Shown here piece by piece: positions 1 through 11,717 of a stretch of 64,000 nt of DNA (position 1 is its first letter; each line of letters opens with the position of its first letter). A model generated the notes under the pieces. It was not told the DNA's origin. It did no database searches and saw only the letters and a list, made by a program, of their open reading frames with translations. Source of the DNA: Tiliqua scincoides (taxonomy: Eukaryota > Chordata > Lepidosauria > Squamata > Scincidae); the NCBI RefSeq assembly GCF_035046505.1, contig NC_089826.1, positions 10,150,254-10,214,253 of the forward strand, read 5' to 3'. The translations under genes and the position numbers were made by a program.

Positions 1-59
1 CTTTGTAATGGAACCTTTGGCTGATCGCAGCTTAGGTTTGAAGCCTAAATTGACGGTGT

Positions 60-172
60 CACTTCTGGCCATGACACAACTTCCAGGTTAACAACATCAC
101 TTCCGGTGGATCCCAGCACAGTTTGTCATTCTAAAAGGTGGAGCCTGGTGCTAAAATGTTTGAGAACCACTG
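60..172 (+). mobile_element. hAT MITE family A, right end
   Basis: Right part of a non-autonomous hAT-type element. It ends in tttgagaaccactg, as do the copies near 22.4, 24.4, 35.5, 38.1 and 49.6 kb. It carries the family's paired phrases acttctggccatgac and atcacttccgg. The left part is degraded or lies outside the window. Confidence 0.65.
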
Positions 173-174
173 AA

Positions 175-783
175 TTAGAGTGAACTGCTGGTCAACCTGG
201 CCTTTCGTATTTGTTGACTTTTTAAAAAATGTATAAAAAGAGATTACAATTCTGTGTTTTCATTCTTAGATATTTTAATAGCTGCAGATAATTAGGGAAA
301 GGGAATAATAGGAAAAAGGGAAGCCCAGTAAGTAGCAGAGCACCAGGATTTCACCCAGATGAACAAAGCACACTGTTGACAAGTTGGCAACCCATTTGTC
401 TGCAGGAAAATAACATTTTGGGGAAGGCTGCAGATTTCTTAAAAAGCTTCTGCAAAAGAGAGTCAAACTATAGTGGTCTTTGCTCCAAGGACCACCACAA
501 ATCCACAACATTAGAGGAGGGGAATTGGCTTGTTGATTTGTGAAGAAAACGTCATGGTTATTCACCCAAGAAATGAAACATTCTTTAATTGGAATACTAC
601 CTGCCAACCGTCATGGAGGACCGAGACAGGGAATAAGCTCAACACACAAAGGAAATCACTCTGTGTATACAACTATATCAAGTTGTGGGTTTGACTGCAT
701 CCCTAACTAGCTGCAAATAAGACTGTCAAATGGCTGGCTAAGTGACAGATAAAAAACTTGGGCTGGGAAAGGAAATTAGCCTC
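175..783. other. unassigned non-coding DNA
   Basis: No repeat, RNA gene or convincing coding frame recognised. The 110-residue minus-strand open frame (275-607) has no family features. Confidence 0.5.
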
Positions 784-791
784 CTTGGAGC

Positions 792-1034
792 CAGTGGCAT
801 AGCAAGAGGGGGTGCAAAGCACTAAGTTTTGCAGGGAGCCTCACCGCAGCGTGCAAGCAGCCCCTCCTCTCCCCTCCCCTTCGGAGCCATTGTGGGGGGG
901 GGAACAGAGGTGTATGCCCAGAAGGCATATGCCTCTGTATTGCTTCTACCACCTAGAATGGCTCCAAAGGGGAGGGGTGTGGTGCGGCTCCCTGCAAAAC
1001 TTAGTGCTTTGCATCTCACCTAGCTACGCCACTG
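792..1034. mobile_element. hAT fold-back MITE, family C
   Basis: The two arms are long inverted repeats. The left arm begins cagtggcatagcaag and the right arm ends tagctacgccactg, with the phrase gcaaagcactaagttttgc on the left and its complement on the right. Flanks cttggagc and ctcagagc match at 6 of 8 positions, which fits a decayed 8-bp hAT target duplication. The small open frames on both strands arise from the palindrome and are not genes. Confidence 0.75.
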
Positions 1035-1042
1035 CTCAGAGC

Positions 1043-1670
1043 TGGACAGCCTTGGACACCACAAACCTTTAAAACTTGTTATTACCAGCCTCCTTCCATC
1101 ATAAATATAACTATTATCTTTCATTTGAGCCAGATGCCCACAAATGACCAATACTATTCCCACCAGTTACAAACAATAGAACACTGATTTGTATCCCCTC
1201 TCTATGGTCAATACGGCGCTATAAAAAAGGTAGTAAAATCTCAGAGTAGTGTTAACACACTTCAGTGGTATGAATATCAACTGGCACTGCAGAGCCAAAT
1301 TGTATTTTTACCACTTTCTTGACACAGTAAAAAGGAAAAATCCAGCACGAGTCATTCTGTGCCAGCCGAAGGCAAATTGGAAGGGAGTTAACCTTTTTTT
1401 TTTTTGAAGCACTGTCTGTCAAGCTTCCAGCACTTTGTATTGTCATCTATTATTTAATTACTGAAGCTAAAAAACCTCCCAGTATAGTGGTTGCATCCCA
1501 CCCCAAAGGCTCAGTCACATACTTTTCATGCTTTGAAGAAGAAATTTTGAAGCAGGAAGATTTCCACTTACTCGTTTGCAGTCAAACAGGAACTTTTCAT
1601 TGGCCAAGGAGCTGAAAGATGATGCCTGGAAAACACAATGTGAAAAGATATTCGACATCAGGACATTTTG
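1043..1670. other. unassigned non-coding DNA
   Basis: Nothing recognised apart from a T-run at about 1395-1405. Confidence 0.5.
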
Positions 1671-1770
1671 TTCATTCATATGCTGCGTTTTCAAAGAACA
1701 GCCAGTATGTTAGGGCTGGTTCCATTCATATGCTGCGTTTTCAAAGAACAGCCAGTATGTTAGGGCTGGT
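1671..1770. repeat. 50-bp tandem duplication
   Basis: Two adjacent 50-bp units (1671-1720 and 1721-1770) differ at one base. The near identity indicates a recent local duplication. Confidence 0.9.
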
Positions 1771-1827
1771 TCCTAGGAAGCCATCAGAGGGGGGAAGCCA
1801 GAGCTAAGGAACACATCAGAACCAGGA

Positions 1828-1912
1828 GAACATAAGAAGAGTTCTGCTGGATCAGGCCCAGGGCCCATCTACACCAGCTTCACAGCAGCCCACCAAATGC
1901 CCCAGGAAGCTG
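1828..1912 (-). mobile_element. CR1-group LINE 3' end fragment
   Basis: Reverse complement of the last ~85 bp of the LINE at 12454-16265. It starts gaacataagaagagttctg and includes the ggatcaggcc and cccaccaaatgcccc segments. It is diverged from the full copy. Confidence 0.7.
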
Positions 1913-1920
1913 ATTGCTAG

Positions 1921-3927
1921 AAAACCATTCATCACGGTGAAGTAAGGTGTTACATGAAAATCCCCTTTTTCCTTTTAAGTTGTGATTTTTATATCTGGTT
2001 ATGTTATTATGGACTAAAATATCATGCAGGCCAAACCTCAACATACAGGCCATGAGCTCATGGCATCTTACAGCCATCTCGCCAGGGGCAAGTAAGAGTA
2101 AATCATTGTTCAAGTGTCTCCTAATCCAGTCACTGTTATGCAAACGCATTAAACTTCTCACGCAGACCAAGTTCAGGTCAAGTCACAAGCTCCTGGTTAA
2201 CAAGTCTGGAAGAGTAAATCATTGTATTGTTTAACTTAATCACTGCTTAAGTACCGTATGCAGATTTAAAATGCCTTCCTGGTCTACTGAATGTTTCAGT
2301 TCCCCCTCTCCCCCCCCCCCAGGAAGCCAGCCATTAGACACATTGAATTTTGCTGATAAGGGACATCTGGACCCCAAACACCCTGGTGGGTGGCAGTTTT
2401 TCCCCAGCTCAGCGCCCAGCCCATTTCGGTCACAGCAAAAACCCTTTTAAGAGAGAGGCTCTGGCCCTATGCTTTCTCTCTCTGGCTGCCCTTCCAAGGC
2501 AGAGGTCCTCCATGCAGGACTTCCCCCCCCCCCATCCATCTGCTCCTCAGGACAGGTAACTATCTTGCGTTCTGGAACTCTTTCCCTTCTTTCTTTCCAA
2601 CCTATTTATCCCCTTCTCTCCCCATCTTTAGTTAGCAATGGCATTGGCAGATCAGGGACCCCTATAATCCTTCCTTACAATCATTCCCTATTCCTAATTT
2701 CCTCGGATGCACCAAATACCCTCCACATGCAACCACCATGAAAGCTAGGTACAATATATACAAGAACTAGAACCACGAAATGTGCATTATGTTTACCTTT
2801 GTGCTTATGTAATAAAACTATAATCTTTTACTGAAAGTTGTCTTTCTCTCAGTCTCCCTTTTAAGCAAAAATGAATTTCTCTGCATTACGCCGTCTTGTT
2901 ATCTAGCCTGCGATCCTGAGGTTCCAAGAAGGGTAGTGTACTAATTCCCCTAAACCAAAACAGCCCTTTTGGTAACAAAGGGACAACAGAAACAAAAGCA
3001 AGACATGAAAGGAAGGCCTGCAGACTCCATGTGCAAGAGAAGACCTCCATGGATTGCATGGTACACTGCTTTTTGTGACTCCCGGCCCATGCCCAGACTG
3101 AACATTTTCCATAAAAGAGAAGGCTATTGAAAGGAAAGCTGAAACAAATATTTAGGAGGTCAGCTTTTCATGCTTTCATTCTGGGGATGTACTGATTTTT
3201 TTTCTCCATTAAACCCATGCCAACAGCTTCCTGCGCATTCAGGTGTAAGCACAGCCACATGTAAAGTGCCATTTACAAACAACTTAAACGCACTCTTGCA
3301 AAACAGCCTGCAGGAGGCAAGCCACAGAATTAGTACACAATAAAAGCAACTGTAAGTGGTTTGGCTTTGACAGAGAAAACACTGAAGAGCTGCTTTAAAC
3401 AACTTCTGGCATGCATTACAATAGCCTTCTTTCCTTCTTTTAAATGCCTACAATCAAAACACAGCACTGAGAGCTCCAGAATAATATAGACCAAACCAAT
3501 GAGCCCCAATGCAGGGGCTCTGGTGTGCACACAGGGGCCCCAGTGTACCCAAGGAGGTTTGAGACTGACAGGCACTTCTACAGTGGTGATACCTCTGTGC
3601 CTATCTAGGTACATAGATCTGCCTTTGACATTTAAGAACCCTATGCACACAGGAGCCCCCACTGAGCTTTGGATCAGAGTGGCTGTCACCAAGTCAAATA
3701 TCATCTCAGACTCAACTGCACTAGCTAGCCTCGGGGAAGACACCATTCTCTCAGCCTCAGCTTCTCAGTCTGCAGTATGGGGATACAGCCACTCCCCTGG
3801 CTTATAAGGGTATTCGGTTATTGATAAAAATGCAACACACTGTGAACACCAGAACTGTGCTATATAAAAGTGAAGGCCATGTAAATCTCGGTCCATAAAC
3901 AAAACTGCATGTATAAATGCTCTCCAT
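1921..3927. other. unassigned DNA with C-runs
   Basis: No coding region recognised. Poly-C runs lie near 2310-2321 and 2522-2533. An AATAAA signal lies in the stretch 2800-2860. The overlapping frames at 2350-2741 and 3330-3807 show no domain. Confidence 0.4.
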
Positions 3928-4136
3928 TGGCATAGCTAGGGGGAGGCAGCATGGCAAGTACTACAGGTACTGCAATGTGTTGTGCAAGTGGCCCCTCCCA
4001 CTTGCCGACGGACCCATTCCAGGCAGTAACTGCTCACCAAACCAAACAGCATCTCCTGCTCACTGCTGTCGCTGCCTGGAATAGCTCTGATGGCAAGTGG
4101 GAGGGACGGCTTACACAGCCACTGATGCTCTCCTCT
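3928..4136. mobile_element. MITE-like inverted-repeat element
   Basis: Begins ttggcatagctaggggg, like the family C terminus. It holds an internal inverted repeat of about 35 bp: a left arm near 3992-4028 (cccctcccacttgccgacgg...) and its complement near 4069-4111. The right border merges into the neighbouring SINE, and no target duplication was found. Confidence 0.4.
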
Positions 4137-4460
4137 ATAGCTGCCTATAAATTAGACTCTTGGCCCATACAGTCCAGTACAGTCTACCCTGGCTGGCAGC
4201 AGCTCTCCTGTGGCTCAGGCAGAGATCTACTACCTGGTTGGCAACCTTCAGTCTCGAAAGACTCTGGTATAAGCCTACAGCACCAGGTATTCCCAGGCGG
4301 TCTCCCATCCAAGTACTAACCAGGCCTGTCCCTGCTTAGCTTCCGAGATCAGACGAGATCGGGCATGTGCAGGGTACCCTAACATTGTTAGAAGTAGCTA
4401 TGCCAGGAATCAAACCTGGGACCTACTGCGCATGTTCTAGCACCGAACTGTAGCCCTCCC
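4137..4460 (-). mobile_element. tRNA-Ala-derived SINE, split by a 5S SINE
   Basis: On the minus strand the tRNA-like head is at 4386-4460. Its B-box-like part, read in reverse, is ggaatcaaacctgggacc. The SINE body and 3' part are at 4137-4235 (ctggctggcagcagctctcc). The two parts are contiguous in the family but separated here by a 5S-derived SINE. The head resembles tRNA-Ala, as does the better-preserved A-box end at 50560. Confidence 0.6.
4236..4385 (-). mobile_element. 5S rRNA-derived SINE, copy 1
   Basis: Read on the minus strand, about 108 bp (about 4271-4378) is nearly 5S rRNA, including gatctcggaagctaagcagg, cctggttagtacttggatgg and gagaccgcctgggaatacc. This spans the internal pol III promoter region. 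A 3' tail of ~30 bp follows, containing the hairpin agtctttcgagact (plus-strand 4250-4263). It sits inside a tRNA-Ala SINE and is therefore younger than it. Confidence 0.85.
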
Positions 4461-4934
4461 TTATTTTCTTAAGATCTGCTAATACTGGAAATATTAATTG
4501 TCGGGAGAGTTAACAAAAGAGGCCAGCAGGATTTTTATCACTGACTAAGGGCCATAATCTGCCTTCCATTTAGTTAATGAATATTTGGAGAACTGTCAGA
4601 TAATTACAGAGAAAGCAGATGGGCTAAAATGGAGACCGTCAAAAAATGGCATCCACTTACTTCTTCATTTAATGCTAAACACATCTAATCATTCCACTTA
4701 ATTGTAGGACAATATTTACTTAGCAAAGAGCAACTTGCAAGTTCAAGAGACGGTTTGGCTTTCCACCTGGGAATCAGAACTCTGAAATCCTCCATTAATT
4801 AAAAATCAACTGTATTGTATATCCAGGGGCCAGCCTGTCACATTTGGGAGCTTGAGATGAAAAATCCAAATGGTACCCCCCCCCCAATCCCTATCAGGCT
4901 TTTGTGCAACTCTCCTTCATTTCATTTCCCCCGG
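4461..4934. other. unassigned non-coding DNA
   Basis: Nothing recognised. A short C-run lies at about 4877-4885. Confidence 0.5.
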
Positions 4935-5397
4935 GGGCTGGGGATAAGAATAGGCCCTCAGTTTGGCTGTACTTGTCGTAAGAGGCGACTAAACAGCCAC
5001 CGGGTAGATGGGACTCATCAGCCTGGGAAGGCAGCTCATCTGAGAGAAGGAAAACTCTGATTCCAAACCTCCACTGCCTTGTGGCTTCATCCAGTTATGG
5101 AAAAGGCTTCAGGAGTCAACCTTGAGGCAAAATCCAGAGCCGGAGTCCCTGAGGCAGTTCATGGCTGAACACAGTCACGTTCTGGCAACTCCTGCGACGC
5201 CGCTGGAACCAACCGTATTGGCCTCTGCCTTTCCATTGGACCATTTCAGCGACGTGGAGAGGGGGGATTTGCTGCATGGGAAACAGTCTGTCCTCCATAT
5301 CTACCTTACCCAGGCTTCGCGCACTGGAGAGGACACTCCATTCCAGAACACTAGTCAAAGCACAATACCATAGTCTTCCAAGACTGAAGGATGCCTT
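4935..5397 (+). mobile_element. retroposon of unknown head with the shared LINE/SINE tail
   Basis: About 460 bp, including the motifs gtcgtaagaggcgactaaac and ccaccgggtagatggg. It ends with acaatacca followed by the stem-loop agtcttccaagact (5372-5385) and gaaggatgcc. The tail aligns with the 3' ends of the 5S SINEs and the zinc-finger LINE. The stem is preserved while the loop differs. I see neither a coding frame nor a tRNA, 5S or 7SL head. It could be a SINE-like family or an internally deleted LINE derivative. Confidence 0.6.
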
Positions 5398-6441
5398 CAT
5401 TTCAATGCGGCCTGCACAGAACTTCCTGGTGGGATGTGCCCTGTTGGTCAGATCTGTCTATCTCTGGCACATTTACTGGTGCTCAATATCATGCTGATGC
5501 TCAGCTTGCCTCACAGCAGGAATGTCTCCAATTTTAACTGACACACAGTTCAGAAAGACTATGCCCACATCTGACAGTGGTGATCCTGATCCCTCTTGGA
5601 GGGGGGGGGGAAATATCTAATAAATCAACCAAATAATACATAAATGAATTTCCATGTTACATTCATAGCATACTCCAGTCCCCTCTGGAATGGTAGCTTG
5701 AGACTGATCTCAGGACACTGTGTCAAAGTAGGCTTGCCATGGATGCAGTTTGAAGTTGCAAAAGCAGAAGACAGCAAAGGTCTCAAAAGGTCCAAACTGG
5801 AGACCACTGTGCAGAGAAAAAGCCTCCCTGGCATGACTGGAGCTTACCATTCCATCGGGGAGCTTGCTAACTCTGTTCTCGATCTTCCCCAAAGTTTGTG
5901 CTGCCCAGCTGCGTCTGTCCAGAAATCTGGGCACAGAGCCTGCTGGGGCAGCAGAACGAGGAAATGGCTGGCCCCCGCAAACTTTGGGGGAGATCAGAAG
6001 CAGAGTTAGAATATTAAGCTCTGTAGAACAGTAAGCTCTGTTCACATGGGGAAGGGGTTTGCACAGGCGCTGGATCCAGGTGTGGGCCAGAGTTTGGCAC
6101 CTGCTGCCGTAGGCAACCTTAGGTTTCAGTCAGTCTCATGGGTGGGCTAGTCCCAATCAGGGTGGAAGTGTCTATGAACAAACCTCACAGATCAAAGCCA
6201 CTGACGGAACTTTCCAAGCACCTACCATCACTGCAAACACAGGCTGTGTCACTTAGATACTCACACTCTGCATAGTGTCCTCTCTCACTGCCATGCAGAG
6301 AAGACAGTAAGAGTATAGTTGCTTCTCAGATACAGGAAATATTCTATAGCAGTTGTTGGCAATGAGAAGGCACTGTCAGATTAATTAATCTGTGCCAAGC
6401 CTCCACTACAACTGGCCCTTGTGTAAAGCAGGCAAAAACCG
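5398..6441. other. unassigned non-coding DNA
   Basis: No recognised repeat or gene. The overlapping opposed frames at 5644-6045 are featureless. Confidence 0.45.
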
Positions 6442-6449
6442 CTGATGAG

Positions 6450-6717
6450 CAGTGGCATAGCTAGAAGGGGTGCAAAGCACTAAGTTTTGCAGGTGCCTGA
6501 AAGCGCCGTGCAAGCGGGCCCTCCCATTCGGAGCCATTCAGGGCGGTGGGAGCAAAATAGAGGTGAATGCCAGAGAAGACTCAGAGAAGAGGTGAATGCC
6601 TCTGTTTTGCTCTTACCACCCAGAATGACTCTGAAAGGGAGGGGAGAGACTGCTTGCATTGCACATTCAGGCACCTGCAAAACTTAGTGCTTTGCACCCC
6701 ATCTAGCTACACCACTG
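6450..6717. mobile_element. hAT fold-back MITE, family C, perfect target duplication
   Basis: Inverted arms run from cagtggcatagctagaag to atctagctacaccactg. A perfect 8-bp direct repeat, ctgatgag, flanks it (6442-6449 and 6718-6725). The arms are of subtype B, with gcaggtgcctgaaagcgcc instead of the subtype A phrase gcagggagcctcaccgc. There is no transposase. Confidence 0.88.
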
Positions 6718-6725
6718 CTGATGAG

Positions 6726-7544
6726 AGAGTCTCATAATGAAACACTGGCCCCAAGAGTTATGGAATTATTCAATAACTTGTTATTTCCCAGAGTCTGCCT
6801 AACATAAAGGATGTTGAAGGGCAAGTGGGAAAGGTTGAATAATGGTTATCATTGATTTGGCCACAGATATTTTTTCTGTATAGATTTATACCGAGAAGCT
6901 AATGCTTAATTTGGAAGGCTCAGACAGTAGCAACCACTCCATCTGCAAATGAAATTCACCCGCTAGCAGCCCAGATATCAGTGATTTTATCTACAAACAC
7001 AAAACAGCATGTCATAATAATTTCTCATGCCTGCATTGCCCAAAATTGTTTTTTAATGGATAACAGACTATTTGTGAGCTAAGAAAAATATTTCCATCTT
7101 TACACAAAGTCCAGCTGTCCACTTTTCTACTGAAAATCAAAATGGCAAATCCAATCACATCACAGATTAAACTAAATACCTTCAAGGTTTAAGGACTCAA
7201 ATAACAAGATTACATAAGAATCACACTGCTGTAAAATGCCCAAGAGAACATTTAGAGCTTGTTCCTGATTGCATGCAAGAGAATTGAAATGTCTGAAGTG
7301 TTTATTTTTATGCAGGTAATTGCTATAACTCATAATTATCACAGATATAGGTGTTCCTGAGGAACTATTATATCTGGTCTAACATACTGGTGGGGCGCAC
7401 GCCCATATCCAATTGGTGTTCCTGTTTTATGGTATATTTCATGTTCGGTTTTTCAGAGAGATGTAGGCTAATATCCTGTGTTCGCATCAACTTTTGTTCC
7501 CTTGCCTTAGGGGATAAACCTCCATTGCCCTGATGGGTGCACTT
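6726..7544. other. unassigned AT-rich DNA
   Basis: No repeat or gene recognised. Confidence 0.5.
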
Positions 7545-8526
7545 GGACTTGTGTCAGCCACTTTGCTGGTGCATCTAAGTGGACCCAGGGAGGTGGATCT
7601 TTGCCGGCGCACGTCTAAGCGGACCCAGGGAGGCGGATCTTTGCCGGCGCACGTCTAAGCGGACCCAGGGAGGCGAATCTTTGCCAGTGCACATCTAAGC
7701 GGAGCCAGGGAGGTGGATCTTTGCCGGCGCACGTCTAAGCAGACCCAGGGAGGTGGATCTTTGCCGGCGCACGTCTAAGCGGACCCAGGGAGGTGGATCT
7801 TTGCCGGCGCACGTCTAAGCGGACCCAGGGAGGTGGATCTTTGCCGGCGCACGTCTAAGCGGACCCAGGGAGGTGGATCTTTGCCGGCACACGTCTAAGC
7901 AGACCCAGGGAGGTGGAACTTTGCCGGTGCACATCTAAGCGGACCCAGGGAGGTGGAACTTTGCCGGCGCACATCTATAGCGGACCCAGGGAGGTGGATC
8001 TTTGCCGGCACACGTCTAAGCGGACCCAGGGAGGTGGATCTTTGCCGGCGCACGTCTAAACGGACCCAGGGAGGTGGATCTTTGCCGGCGCACGTCTAAG
8101 CGGACCCAGGGAGGTGGATCTTTGCCGGCGCACGTCTAAGCGGACCCAGGGAGGTGGATCTTTGCCGGTGCACGTCTAAGCGGACCCAGGGAGGTGGAAC
8201 TTTGCCGGCGCACATCTAAGCGGACCCAGGGAGGTGGATCTTTGCCGGCGCACGTCTAAGCGGACCCAGGGAGGTGGATCTTTGCCGGCGCACGTCTAAA
8301 CGGACCCAGGGAGGTGGATCTTTGCCGGCGCACATCTAAGCGGACCCAGGGAGGTGGAACTTTGCCGGCGCACATCTAAGCGGACCCAGGGAGGTGGATC
8401 TTTGCCGGCGCACATCTAAGCGGACCCAGGGAGGTGGATCTTTGCCGGCGCACATCTAAGCGGACCCAGGGAGGTGGATCTTTGCTGGCACGCATCTAAG
8501 TGAACCCAGGGAGGTGGATCTTTGCC
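7545..8526. repeat. 40-bp minisatellite, ~24 units
   Basis: The unit is ggacccagggaggtggatct followed by ttgccggcgcacgtctaagc. A degenerate unit (7545-7580) is followed by units from 7581 to about 8526. One unit (7941-7981) is 41 bp long. Recurrent variants are ggaact for ggatct, acatct for acgtct, and taaac for taagc. The period is not a multiple of three, so it is not a protein repeat. It differs from CRISPR in having no unique spacers. Confidence 0.97.
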
Positions 8527-10037
8527 TCTGGCTGATTGCAGCAGTGGCCCAGCTGCATTCTATGGCTCATCACATTTTGCAACGACCATAAAGCATGCAC
8601 ATTCCCACAATGCAGTTCAACAGGATTGGGCCATTAGTTTTTATTGCGTTTGTAACCCTTCTACCTGATGAACCATCTGTATGTTAGATTTATCTCTGTC
8701 ATATAAGACAGTAGATTTGCAAGTATGGATCCAGAAGTCTACCTTCATTAATGCCATATAACCAGGAATAAACACACATTCTTCTCTAATCTTATAGTAG
8801 CTTCTTAATTTCAAGATTAAAAAATCCTAGCCACCAAAGCCCTGCCAATTGCCTGGGTCTCTTGTCCCTAAATCCTGTACCTTGACTGCTAAATCCACCC
8901 CTGGGCTTTAGCAGTCAGGGTACTTTGAGCTTCATATGTATTGAATATTAGCTTTTTAAGTCATTTGACAGTGCCCTAACAATTTAAATACGGCTGTAAA
9001 CCAATCCCAAGTATCTTATGTTGTGATAACCATATATTTAGGACACATTGCCTCAAACCAACTCGTTCATCCCCTGTTGCGTTCATCCCCAAGGGGTGGA
9101 GCATCTGACGAGTCAGTATGGGTGGCAGTTGACTTACCCCGACGTGGAAGGAAACGAGGAGCCAGTGAAGATTGTCTACGAAAATGGTTTAACTGGGTTA
9201 TGGATTTTACATTTATCAGGGTCTTGTTGCTTTACAAGACCCCAGGTATTAGCCCTTAGCACGAGGAGTGCCTCAGTCTTTGTACATAGGAATACACGGG
9301 ATTTCCTCCTCTTTAAGGCAGCTTTCGGCTGAGGTGTCCAGAGCTGGTGGACCACTGCCCCCTGAGATATGTTGTCAGGCAGAAGCGTCTGACAGAGCAT
9401 GCCTTCAGGGTCTCTGCATCACTGGTCTGGTCTGCTACCTTGGCCAGCAATGTGGCTGCTTGCTGCTGACTGGTCCAAGAAGCTGGTTACAGTTCCCTCG
9501 GGATGAGGCAGCAGTTGTTGACGGCTGGGGTGTCCACTGGCCCCACGTTCCCCAGGCCCCCCTTGGGTTGTCAGGGACCTGGTGGGGAACTCCCCGGAAT
9601 GCTGCTCACACGCTTGGCTTCTGGGGTCTTCCCTGTTCCTTGGGGCCAGCTCTCCCCCAAGGATCACTGGAGGGTTACCCCCTGGAGTCTAGGGGCCGTT
9701 CACCCCAACCAAGGGCCTTTCCAACCCTTTCAGGGCCCAGTAAAGGTTTAGGGCCAGGACCGGGGTTGTTTCCTCTTACCACCGTCCAAAGCCAGAGCCC
9801 CAGGAGGAGTGACCTCTTTCCACAGCTGCTGGGTTCCCTATGAGCCCAGCAGCTGGCTCAACCAGCCCCACCCCTTCCAGCCATGTGACCCCAGGCCCTA
9901 CTCCCAGGGAGACTTGCATGGGGGCTGGATCCTGGCCATACTTACTCGACTCCCCTGCTCTTAAGGAGACCCCTGCTCCCGAGGAGACCTGGGCAACAAC
10001 CATAAAAAACAAAGTCTCACATTATGTTGAGCAGATA
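8527..10037. other. unassigned DNA, GC-rich from ~9340 to 9960
   Basis: The first 450 bp holds nothing recognisable. The GC-rich part contains open frames of 191 residues (9268-9843, plus) and 82 residues (9419-9667, minus), without domain motifs. It may be a fragment of an unidentified repeat. Confidence 0.35.
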
Positions 10038-10996
10038 CAGTCAGTTCCCCTTATCTGCTAGACCAGGGTTAGGTTCCTAGAAAACCTAGTGGATAATGCT
10101 AATACTGAATCACTAAGCCTATGGAGAAAATGGGGTTAGGTTCCAGGGGGATCCTCTTCACCATACACTCTATGAACTTTATGAACCCGAAATCTAAGGT
10201 TAGATAGCAATGTGCAAGAGAAATGGTTCATCAACACCTCCAACACCTGATTCTTCTTCCTCTGTGCTGGCTACTCCTCAATGCACTGAAGGCTGTGTCA
10301 ATGATGATTTTTACGAGCTGGCTATCCCTTGAATTGTTGAAGTTGCCAGCCCAACAACGAGGCCTGAGTTCAGCAGTGGCAAGGGGGTTCCTTCACCCAT
10401 CCTCCTCCACCACCTGTTTCTTGTCCCCTTCCCTGGGCTTGCCCTTCCCAGAGCAGGCATCAGGTAGCCTTCCAGAGACTTCTCTTCATCGGCCACTCAT
10501 CATCACCAGGGCTGTGAAGGTTCAGCTGGAGTCCCCGAGATGGTGCCTAAGATGGTGGGACGAGTTGGGAAGCAAACACCAAATGTGTCTGATGATTCTC
10601 CGCAGGCCAGTATCAATGCCTGTTGGAGGTGGAAAATTGACCCACTCCAGACAACTTTCTAAAAAATGAGGAGTATAATTGGCTGGACATGATTACCACA
10701 ACACTCTTCTCCGTTGGCTGTATAACGTATAGATGTCTCTTCCTCTCCCCCCCCCCCACGGCACCGGTGCTGCTTTCTGCTCGTGAGGAGGCCACGTTCT
10801 CTTCTTCTACTCCCACAAACTCTCTCATCCCTGCCTGCCTGCCTGTAGCCCCCCCAGCCCCCTCCCTGCCCTGAGTGCACCAGCACATATTCTCAGATAA
10901 TGAGAACAGCGTCACAGATAAGGAACAGGTGGCAATTCTGCCCCTCACAGATAAGCGAATTTGCAGATAGTGAATTCACATATATAGAGAACTGAG
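10038..10996. mobile_element. pogo/Tigger-like DNA transposon derivative
   Basis: The left end, after TA, is cagtcagttccccttatctg. The right end, read in reverse, is ctcagttctctatatatgtg, and it too is followed by TA. Subterminal sequences on both sides share the theme of 'tatctg' and 'ggtta/gtga' steps. The phrase cctatggagaaaatggggtt is typical of such MITEs in reptiles, from memory. No transposase motif is seen. Confidence 0.4.
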
Positions 10997-10999
10997 TAT

Positions 11000-11717
11000 A
11001 AGTGAAAATGGAGTGTATGTGAATACACTTTCAGTTCTAATTCATTTCAATTAAGGCAGTCCTATTATGGTGAGAAATGTGTGAAACGAGGACATGATAT
11101 ACTGATAATGCTGTACTGCAGGCAATGAAGGCTGTAACACTGCTTTGTGCCACTAGCAGCACGACCCACATTTTCAAACTAATTTGCAACGCTGCAGCAA
11201 AGACACAAAGACGTACATTCATATACGAGCACCATTCCCTCCAGTTCCCGGAAGCACTCTTGCCGTTTCTGCCACATTCCCACTCCTGTTCCAAGCCACG
11301 TGTAATTGCCAAGTAAAAGCACCAAAGGCCTAGTCCTATCTTCACGATACACCTGTGCATTTCCACATGCGACAGTGCAACCTTGTCGACACATTGCGCC
11401 AACACAGCTCGGACATAACTTGGATGCCAGTGCAACTCCGCCAGGCCAAAACAGGGAGGAGACTGGGGTGAGAGGGATGAGGCGGAATCAACAGACACCA
11501 GATCCTATCCTCACATTAGATATGTCCCCGACGCCAGAAAAACACTACGCTAGCGGTAGAGTTGCCATAGGTAAGAGTCAGTAGCATAGCCAGAGGAGGT
11601 GGCACAACAAGACCGATATGTCTTGTGCTGCCTAACGTGTACTATAGCTTCAGGTTTGGATTTCAGCTTGAACCTATCTCTGATCCTGAGGTCTCAGAGG
11701 TGATTGTGTGTGTGCGT
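11000..11717. other. unassigned non-coding DNA
   Basis: No recognised gene. A family C-like start, cagtagcatagccagagg, occurs at about 11580, but no partner arm was found. Confidence 0.4.

Noticed and set aside
822-1072. Overlapping frames on both strands near 0.8-1.1 kb and 6.5-6.7 kb
   Set aside because: They arise from the inverted arms of fold-back MITEs.
7545-8526. CRISPR array or coding repeat
   Set aside because: Units are contiguous 40-mers without unique spacers; the period is not a multiple of three and the context is a vertebrate genome.
9268-9843. 191-residue open frame as a host gene
   Set aside because: GC-rich sequence favours long chance frames; no domain, splice structure or start context supports it.
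10223-10948. Opposed open frames inside the pogo-like element as a transposase
   Set aside because: No helix-turn-helix or DDE/D motif could be seen.
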